A DNA stretch of 25,403 nt from a virus, in IMG/VR virus record IMGVR_UViG_3300023175_000181, positions 1-25,403 of that record; one strand, 5' to 3'. A program made the position numbers and the translations under genes. The notes under the pieces are model-generated. The model was not told the DNA's origin. It made no database searches and was given only the letters and a program-made list of their open reading frames with translations. How positions within the stretch are numbered: the stretch's first letter is position 1; each line of letters begins with the position of its first letter. This document shows positions 22,659 to 25,403 of this stretch, piece after piece.

Positions 22659-22862
22659 ATGGAAAATTACGCTAAGAATTTCGATATCCTCGCCAACCTT
22701 CCTCGTATCCGCAAGCGGAAAATTTGGGAAGTGATCATGGATGGCAAGGTTGTCCAGTTGGTCGGTGCAACCGACAACCGCAAGATTACCGCAGAGCGGT
22801 ATATCGCCAACAAGTATCCCAACGCTCAGTTCACGCTGAAGTTTCTGGAATATCGCATCTAG
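22659..22862 (+). CDS. Small basic protein (67 aa)
   Basis: ATG 22659 has GGAG about 11 bases upstream. The sequence MENYAKNFDILANLPRIRKR continues as KIWEVIMDGKVVQLVGATDN and ends in a helix and strand (KITAERYIANKYPNAQFTL). Strands plus a basic patch (RIRKRK) suggest a small nucleic-acid-binding or protein-binding fold. I do not recognise the family. Its TAG is one base before the CCCCC-AACGT-GGGGG hairpin that runs directly into the -35 of the next promoter. Confidence 0.7.
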   Translation: MENYAKNFDILANLPRIRKRKIWEVIMDGKVVQLVGATDNRKITAERYIANKYPNAQFTLKFLEYRI

Positions 22863-22863
22863 T

Positions 22864-22906
22864 CCCCCAACGTGGGGGTTGACAAGAAAACTTTTTTTGG
22901 TAGACT
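22864..22906 (+). promoter_or_regulatory. Hairpin-promoter cassette, copy 1
   Basis: CCCCC-AACGT-GGGGG (22864-22878) is immediately followed by TTGACA (22879-22884), 16 bases, and TAGACT (22901-22906). The same order and much of the same sequence recur at 23469-23512. The hairpin could end the upstream transcript while the promoter restarts transcription. Confidence 0.75.
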
Positions 22907-22933
22907 GTTAGGAAAGAGAAGGAGAAAGAGACT

Positions 22934-23152
22934 ATGGAAGATTTTGGATTTTGCGGCGGTTGCGACGACATCCCCACGCCTGCGGTTCAGCCGATGGCTG
23001 TTGAACCAATGGTGGTTCAGGAGTCGCAAGGCGACCGCTCTCACCCCGCCGATTGGGGTTGGCCCGAATGGTGGGGGTCGTTCGGCTATGGGGATTCCTA
23101 CATCCCACCACGCCACGAATGGCCGGAAGGCTGGAAGCCCAGTAGGGGTTAA
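22934..23152 (+). CDS. Trp/Pro-rich small protein (72 aa)
   Basis: Two other frames are open here; this one is chosen because ATG 22934 has AGGAG 9 bases upstream and lies 27 bases past a strong promoter. The peptide starts MEDFGFCGGCDDIPTPAVQP and has a CGGC pair. Its second half is rich in Trp, Pro and Gly (DWGWPEWWGSFGYGDSY) and looks disordered or aromatic-ladder-like. The family is unknown. Repeat R2 begins at its stop codon. The local GC content is much higher than in the neighbouring genes. Confidence 0.6.
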   Translation: MEDFGFCGGCDDIPTPAVQPMAVEPMVVQESQGDRSHPADWGWPEWWGSFGYGDSYIPPRHEWPEGWKPSRG

Positions 23153-23204
23153 CCCCCCTTTCGAGGGGGTCGTGGCCCTCCCCGCCCCCCCATTAGAGGG
23201 GTAT
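23151..23204 (+). repeat. GC-rich double-hairpin repeat R2
   Basis: The first hairpin is CCCCCT-TTCG-AGGGGG, a UUCG tetraloop with a T-A closing pair. The spacer is TCGTGGCCCTCCCCG and the second pair is CCCCCCATTAGAGGGG, identical to R1 in that part. It overlaps the stop codon of the 72-aa gene. No T-run follows. Confidence 0.8.
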
Positions 23205-23236
23205 AGCAAACACTGTGCCAAATAGAAAAAAACTTT

Positions 23237-23252
23237 TGGCATGAAATTTGCA
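23237..23252 (+). promoter_or_regulatory. Sigma-54-like -24/-12 site, copy 3
   Basis: TGGCATGAAATTTGCA differs from the site at 21446 at one base of 16, and again has GG and GC 10 bases apart. It lies 42 bases upstream of the sigma-70 -35 of the same gene, after a hairpin repeat, the same general arrangement as copy 1. Confidence 0.45.
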
Positions 23253-23278
23253 CACCAAAAAAATAATTATTTTTCTAC

Positions 23279-23315
23279 TTGACATTCAAGAATAAGTCTG
23301 TATAATGTCGATATA
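23279..23315 (+). promoter_or_regulatory. Sigma-70 promoter with GTCGATATA leader
   Basis: TTGACA (23279-23284), 16 bases, TATAAT (23301-23306): perfect consensus hexamers. GTCGATATA follows directly (23307-23315) and recurs after the promoter at 23986 and at 25026, so it may be a start-region or operator element. Confidence 0.85.
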
Positions 23316-23341
23316 AGGAATAAGGAAAAGGAGAAATAAAA

Positions 23342-23488
23342 ATGGAAATTCAAATCCTCTACATCTCAGACTGTTGTGGTGCTTATCTTGATGATGCTCA
23401 GATTGAGCATGGTATCTGCAACGATTGCGGTGAGCATTGTGAAATAATCACCGAAGAATATCCTGCCACCCCCGTTTGTGGGGGTTGA
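23342..23488 (+). CDS. 48-aa zinc-ribbon-like protein, paralogue of the last gene
   Basis: ATG 23342 has AAGGAG 9 bases upstream. The peptide MEIQILYISDCCGAYLDDAQ continues IEHGICNDCGEHCEI. Cysteines at 11, 12, 26, 29 and 33 fit a small zinc ribbon (SDCCGA, then GICNDCG). The same SDCCGA...G-[IV]-C-x2-CG pattern occurs in the partial gene at 25290, so the two are a family. The TGA overlaps the -35 of the next promoter, and the CCCCC/GGGGG hairpin lies in its last codons. A nucleic-acid-binding or protein-binding role is a guess from the zinc-ribbon shape. Confidence 0.75.
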   Translation: MEIQILYISDCCGAYLDDAQIEHGICNDCGEHCEIITEEYPATPVCGG

Positions 23489-23512
23489 CAAACACAAAAA
23501 TTTTGGTAGACT
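23469..23512 (+). promoter_or_regulatory. Hairpin-promoter cassette, copy 2
   Basis: CCCCC-GTTTGT-GGGGG (23469-23484) runs directly into TTGACA (23485-23490), 16 bases, and TAGACT (23507-23512). The match to copy 1 covers the hairpin, the -35, the TTTTGG run and the -10. Here the hairpin lies inside the preceding coding sequence. Confidence 0.75.
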
Positions 23513-23538
23513 TTGGAATAACTAAGGAGAAAAACGAA

Positions 23539-23718
23539 ATGATGATTTACCCTACTCAGAACGACTATCGCCAGTATTTCGCCACGATGAGCAAGGAATT
23601 GCTGGCAGTGTGGATCGAAGTTGCAGAACGCAAACTGCCACACTATACTAGGATCGAAGAGGTCGAAACCGTAAAGGCCGCTCTAATCGCGGCTCGTTGT
23701 GCATTGGCTGCTCGATAG
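23539..23718 (+). CDS. Small helical protein (59 aa)
   Basis: I use ATG 23539, with AAGGAG 9 bases upstream and a strong promoter just before; the longer frame from 23476 would begin inside the promoter. The peptide MMIYPTQNDYRQYFATMSKE continues with LLAVWIEVAERKL and ends in an Ala-rich helix (VETVKAALIAARCALAAR). It looks like a two- or three-helix bundle with amphipathic faces. The family is not recognised. It is followed by about 300 bases without a gene. Confidence 0.7.
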   Translation: MMIYPTQNDYRQYFATMSKELLAVWIEVAERKLPHYTRIEEVETVKAALIAARCALAAR

Positions 23719-23775
23719 GAGAGAGATCACCTACGTTCCAAAGTGTCCACCGCTACCGTGGCAGTGGTGAACAAA

Positions 23776-23830
23776 TGTCACCCCACTTCCGAGGGGGCCG
23801 TGGCCCGCCGCGAACCCCCCGTTGGGGTGG
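23776..23830 (+). repeat. GC-rich double-hairpin repeat R3
   Basis: It is nearly identical to R1 from ACAAATGTCACCCC through CCGTGGCCCGCCGCGAA. The first stem has one mismatch (CCCCACT versus CCCCCCT) and the second pair is changed to CCCCCC-GTT-GGGGTGG. The shared length with R1 is about 55-60 bases, the best-matching pair in the set. Confidence 0.8.
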
Positions 23831-23963
23831 TGAACGGTTGTGTACTACCGGAACCGTCCCGGTAACGACTAATGAGACAGCCAGCAAACGCCATGCCAAA
23901 CGCACACAAAATGCTGAAAAGTTGTGTCAAAATCTCTTGACATAAAAATACTTGGAAAACCTC

Positions 23964-24000
23964 TTGACTTCTAAAGAATATCTGCTATAATGTCGATATA
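23964..24000 (+). promoter_or_regulatory. Sigma-70 promoter with GTCGATATA leader
   Basis: TTGACT (23964-23969), 16 bases, TATAAT (23986-23991), then GTCGATATA (23992-24000) exactly as at 23307. The gene starts 19 bases later after AAGGAG. Confidence 0.85.
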
Positions 24001-24019
24001 GAAAGTAAGGAGAAAGAGA

Positions 24020-24214
24020 ATGAGAAAACCTAGTTTCAAGACCGTTGAGAAAAATCTGGCACAGTATGCTAGAAAGATGGATTGCGAAATCGTCAAACAC
24101 CACGACGGTTCCTATTCACTGTACGACCGTAAAATGGATTATGTATCCATTACCAAAGCAACTCGACAGCGTGTTGCAAACGAAGTTTACTATTGGGTTA
24201 GTGCTAGTAAGTAA
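24020..24214 (+). CDS. Small basic protein (64 aa)
   Basis: ATG 24020 has AAGGAG 9 bases upstream. The sequence MRKPSFKTVEKNLAQYARKM continues as DCEIVKHHDGSYSLYDRKMD, then YVSITKATRQRVANEVYYWV. A helix, a beta hairpin (CEIVKHHDGSYSLYD) and a second helix are expected, with excess Lys/Arg. A small nucleic-acid-binding protein is plausible but not shown. It is the first gene of a five-gene rightward unit in which each following gene is close to or overlaps the previous one. Confidence 0.7.
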   Translation: MRKPSFKTVEKNLAQYARKMDCEIVKHHDGSYSLYDRKMDYVSITKATRQRVANEVYYWVSASK

Positions 24215-24226
24215 GAAAGAGTGAAA

Positions 24227-24517
24227 ATGAACGATAACCCGCGACTCTGTTTTTTTGATGTTGACCCCGTAAAGTTTTCTGGTATGATGGATGAACTGTT
24301 GAAGAAAGGTGTTGTTGATATGGCGAATTACCATGATGATGAATGGAATGACATTGACGATGGAATGATTGACGTTGAAAGTTTTAGGGAGATGATTGAG
24401 GATTTTCATGAGGATGATTATTACGATGATAGCATGGATGGGGATTTTGATACGGCCATGCGTGATGCAGGATTCGGAACTGATGAGGACTATGGTTACT
24501 ATGGGGAGGACTATTGA
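24227..24517 (+). CDS. Strongly acidic protein (96 aa)
   Basis: The peptide starts MNDNPRLCFFDVDPVKFSGM. From about residue 30 it is dominated by Asp, Glu, Tyr and Met (YHDDEWNDIDDGMIDVESF, then FHEDDYYDDSMDGDFD and a Tyr-rich tail). The net charge is very negative, which fits a DNA-mimic protein that occupies a host DNA-binding site; known phage examples share only this property. I prefer ATG 24227; GTG 24221 two codons earlier is also possible. The Shine-Dalgarno is weak. The stop TGA overlaps the start of the next gene (TGATG). Confidence 0.7.
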   Translation: MNDNPRLCFFDVDPVKFSGMMDELLKKGVVDMANYHDDEWNDIDDGMIDVESFREMIEDFHEDDYYDDSMDGDFDTAMRDAGFGTDEDYGYYGEDY

Positions 24518-24723
24518 TGAAATACTATAAGTGTAACAATATCACAACTGTAGACGGTGGAGTATATAATCACTGTGTTGTTGGAATTGAGGATATACAG
24601 CCTAGCGGTGACGCTGCATTAGATCGTCAGACTATCCGCGACGATGTAATGACAGCCCTAGAATATTCGCTGGCTGGTGAAGTAGAAAGTTTTTATAACA
24701 TGGAGGAATTACAGTGGGAATAA
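24517..24723 (+). CDS. Small acidic protein (68 aa)
   Basis: ATG 24517 overlaps the previous stop and has GGGGAGG 7 bases upstream. The peptide MKYYKCNNITTVDGGVYNHC continues CVVGIEDIQPSGDAALD, then a helix (RQTIRDDVMTALEYSLAGEV). A strand-loop-strand start with Cys at 6 and 20, then one helix, suggests a small alpha/beta fold. The family is not recognised. Its last codons overlap the GTG start of the next gene by 10 bases. Confidence 0.7.
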   Translation: MKYYKCNNITTVDGGVYNHCVVGIEDIQPSGDAALDRQTIRDDVMTALEYSLAGEVESFYNMEELQWE

Positions 24724-24917
24724 TTCAAGTTGACCCCGCTAGTTTGGCGATAGGATATGTAGCCGGTACACTGTTGTGCTGGTACTTACAAGAAATGCTT
24801 TACGGAGAAAGCACAGATGACAGAGAAGCAAAGAATGACCGTGAACGTATGTATACTAGCCTTTATTCTAGGCACAATGATGTGTCTATTTGTACACCTA
24901 AGCGAAACAGCAAGTAA
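24714..24917 (+). CDS. 67-aa membrane-anchored protein (GTG start)
   Basis: GTG 24714 has GGAGG 8 bases upstream. The peptide begins MGIIQVDPASLAIGYVAGTL, has one membrane helix at about residues 11-29 (LAIGYVAGTLLCWYLQEML), then a charged hydrophilic tail (DDREAKNDRERMY). A second gene in another frame overlaps this tail from 24817. The arrangement, a membrane-anchored charged protein with a second membrane gene inside its end, recalls Rz/Rz1 lysis pairs, but the protein is short and no lysis gene is nearby. Confidence 0.65.
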   Translation: MGIIQVDPASLAIGYVAGTLLCWYLQEMLYGESTDDREAKNDRERMYTSLYSRHNDVSICTPKRNSK

Positions 24918-24945
24918 TCCCGCAACCTTTGCTCCCCCCTTCTGA
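24817..24945 (+). CDS. 42-aa membrane peptide overlapping the previous gene
   Basis: ATG 24817 has GGAG 9 bases upstream, inside the 67-aa gene but in another frame. The peptide MTEKQRMTVNVCILAFILGT continues MMCLFVHLSETASNPATF and ends APPF. It has a basic N-terminus and one hydrophobic helix (VCILAFILGTMMCLFVHL), as in a signal anchor; the Cys at 23 is not in a standard lipobox. The TGA is inside the first stem of repeat R4. About 100 bases overlap the neighbouring gene. The Shine-Dalgarno and membrane helix support it, but real translation is uncertain. Confidence 0.5.
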   Translation: MTEKQRMTVNVCILAFILGTMMCLFVHLSETASNPATFAPPF

Positions 24946-24983
24946 GGGGGACGAGGCGCTCCCCGCCCCCCCATTGGAGGGGT
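24933..24983 (+). repeat. GC-rich double-hairpin repeat R4
   Basis: The first hairpin is CCCCCT-TCTG-AGGGGG. The spacer ACGAGGCGCTCCCCG is related to that of R2. The second pair is CCCCCCCATTGGAGGGG. The sequence after it (TAAAAAATATTTC) has no T-run of terminator type directly after the stem. It overlaps the end of the 42-aa frame. Confidence 0.75.
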
Positions 24984-25025
24984 AAAAAATATTTCTATTT
25001 TCTTTTCAAGTATTCCCGCCAGAGT

Positions 25026-25034
25026 GTCGATATA
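25026..25034 (+). promoter_or_regulatory. Third GTCGATATA leader element
   Basis: The same nine bases follow two strong promoters at 23307 and 23992. Here the -10 position reads CAGAGT and no good -35 is present, although an upstream TTCAAG is shared with the 23279 promoter. It may be a weak or activator-dependent start. Confidence 0.45.
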
Positions 25035-25070
25035 TAGAGTAGTGGACAGGATAACCTACTCTGGAGAAAA

Positions 25071-25226
25071 ATGATGTTGACACTCTACACTATTTTTGGT
25101 ATGTTCGTGGGCTTTGAGGGATACGACAATGGCAAGGTGTACATTGGTGTATATACCCCCCAAACTGAGTACGGCTACGTTCTCACACAAAATGAAATTT
25201 ATTTGGATACGGTGCTTGACAAGTAG
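25071..25226 (+). CDS. 51-aa small protein
   Basis: ATG 25071 has GGAG 5 bases upstream. The peptide MMLTLYTIFGMFVGFEGYDN continues GKVYIGVYTPQTEYGYVLTQ and ends NEIYLDTVLDK. It is beta-rich with a hydrophobic start, suggesting a small barrel or sheet; the N-terminal 15 residues are not long enough for a clear membrane helix. The family is unknown. The -35 of the next promoter lies in its last three codons, so transcription units are packed with no spare DNA. Confidence 0.7.
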   Translation: MMLTLYTIFGMFVGFEGYDNGKVYIGVYTPQTEYGYVLTQNEIYLDTVLDK

Positions 25227-25243
25227 ATTTTGTTCTGTATAAT
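25216..25243 (+). promoter_or_regulatory. Sigma-70 promoter for the last gene
   Basis: TTGACA (25216-25221), 16 bases, TATAAT (25238-25243), both perfect. The -35 is inside the end of the 51-aa gene. The downstream leader is purine-rich and has no GTCGATATA. Confidence 0.85.
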
Positions 25244-25289
25244 AGCGGGAAGAGAGCAAGAGAGAAAACAGGAAAGCAGGAGGATGAAG

Positions 25290-25403
25290 ATGAAAACGGA
25301 AGTCAAGTACGTCTCGGATTGTTGTGGAGCAGATGACCCAAGGCCAACTCTGCGTCGTATCGTGGGTGTTTGCCGTGCTTGCGGCTGCACATGCAGGAAG
25401 TTG
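25290..25403 (+). CDS. Zinc-ribbon-like protein, cut off by window edge
   Basis: I choose ATG 25290 because AGGAGG is 6 bases upstream; ATG 25284 is too close to it. The visible 38 codons read MKTEVKYVSDCCGADDPRPT, then LRRIVGVCRACGCTCRKL, still open at the window end. SDCCGA and GVCRACG match the pattern in the 48-aa gene at 23342, so these are paralogues. Six cysteines (11, 12, 28, 31, 33, 35) could hold one or two zinc ions. The exact length is unknown. Confidence 0.7.
   Translation, partial: MKTEVKYVSDCCGADDPRPTLRRIVGVCRACGCTCRKL

Larger units (their letters stand above)
23719..24019. other. Intergenic region with repeat R3 and promoter
   Basis: In this 301-base stretch I see a possible hairpin at about 23742-23765 (CCACCGC region pairing with GCAGTGG) and repeat R3 (23776-23830). 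A stretch weakly resembling the sequence after R1 follows (GTGTACTAC, then CCCGG), and then a tandem pair of TTGAC-type -35 sequences. A frame at 23697-23945 is open but crosses R3 and has no ribosome site, so I do not call it. Confidence 0.6.

Noticed and set aside
22859-23242. 127-aa minus-strand and 117-aa plus-strand (22872-23225) open frames
   Set aside because: Both cross the hairpin-promoter cassette and repeat R2. The 72-aa plus frame has the right promoter distance and Shine-Dalgarno instead.
23697-23945. 82-aa plus-strand open frame
   Set aside because: It begins inside the 59-aa gene, has no ribosome site and runs through repeat R3; composition is Arg/Pro/Gly-rich as expected from reading a GC-rich repeat.
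24817-24945. Rz1-type lipoprotein
   Set aside because: The Cys at residue 23 is preceded by GTMM rather than a lipobox, and there is no endolysin or holin nearby; kept only as an overlapping membrane peptide.
21400-24983. CRISPR array
   Set aside because: The repeats are 600-1150 bases or more apart with genes between them, unequal in spacing, and one is inverted; no regular spacers.
22384-24983. Classic intrinsic terminators at the GC-rich hairpins
   Set aside because: Stems are strong but none is followed by a T-run on the plus strand. They may still stop transcription, but I do not label them as standard terminators.
21166-25403. tRNA genes in the small-gene region
   Set aside because: I looked for a TTC-loop GTTCGA-type element with matching acceptor stems and found none outside coding sequence.
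1-25403. Prophage or integrated element boundary
   Set aside because: No integrase, attachment-site repeat, bacterial housekeeping gene or change to host-like sequence is present.

Overview
This window looks like part of a tailed double-stranded DNA phage genome (Caudoviricetes), AT-rich overall. It carries a nearly complete head and packaging module: large terminase, portal, prohead protease with scaffold, decoration protein and HK97-type major capsid protein. Several tail-fibre-like virion proteins follow. No integrase, repressor, tRNA, rRNA or CRISPR array was seen. The host cannot be named from the sequence. The strong TTGACA/TATAAT promoters on the right show only that a bacterial-type sigma-70 RNA polymerase is used.

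Positions 1-21165 are one long leftward (minus-strand) set of genes, most of them touching or overlapping. In transcription order they are: a 55-aa Cys-pair protein; a 253-aa virion-like protein; a small sigma-70 region-2 protein resembling T4 gp55; a helix-turn-helix/coiled-coil protein (possible small terminase); a 32-aa membrane micropeptide; a sulfotransferase; a GT32-type glycosyltransferase; GDP-mannose 4,6-dehydratase; an 82-aa unknown; an HNH endonuclease; an ERCC4-fold nuclease; a ClpP-like serine protease; large terminase; portal; prohead protease-scaffold with an internal scaffold start; decoration protein; and major capsid protein. A hairpin terminator follows the capsid gene. Then come a 230-aa tail protein, a 1038-aa repeat-bearing fibre, a 170-aa possible connector, a 317-aa fibre-like protein, and a fibre of at least 784 aa that carries RCC1-type repeats and runs off the left edge.

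Positions 21166-21564 form a divergent control region. From there to the right edge the layout changes completely. Rightward (plus-strand) genes of 24-96 codons are arranged in short units. Most units have their own sigma-70 promoter with 16-17 bp spacing and a good Shine-Dalgarno site. GC-rich double-hairpin repeats lie between several units. Several products are tiny membrane proteins, one is extremely acidic, and two are paralogous Cys-rich zinc-ribbon-like proteins. This is what an early, host-takeover region of a phage usually looks like; no individual function could be assigned.

A reasonable working model, by inference, has two phases. The plus-strand cassettes are read early by unmodified host polymerase. 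The minus-strand virion and packaging genes are read late with the phage sigma factor; two near-identical AGTGTATAATC sites on the minus strand are candidate late promoters. The most unusual features are the sugar-modification and sulfation genes inside the packaging operon, the paired-hairpin repeats with duplicated promoter cassettes, three sites that match the sigma-54 -24/-12 spacing, the nested scaffold start, and the RCC1-repeat fibre.
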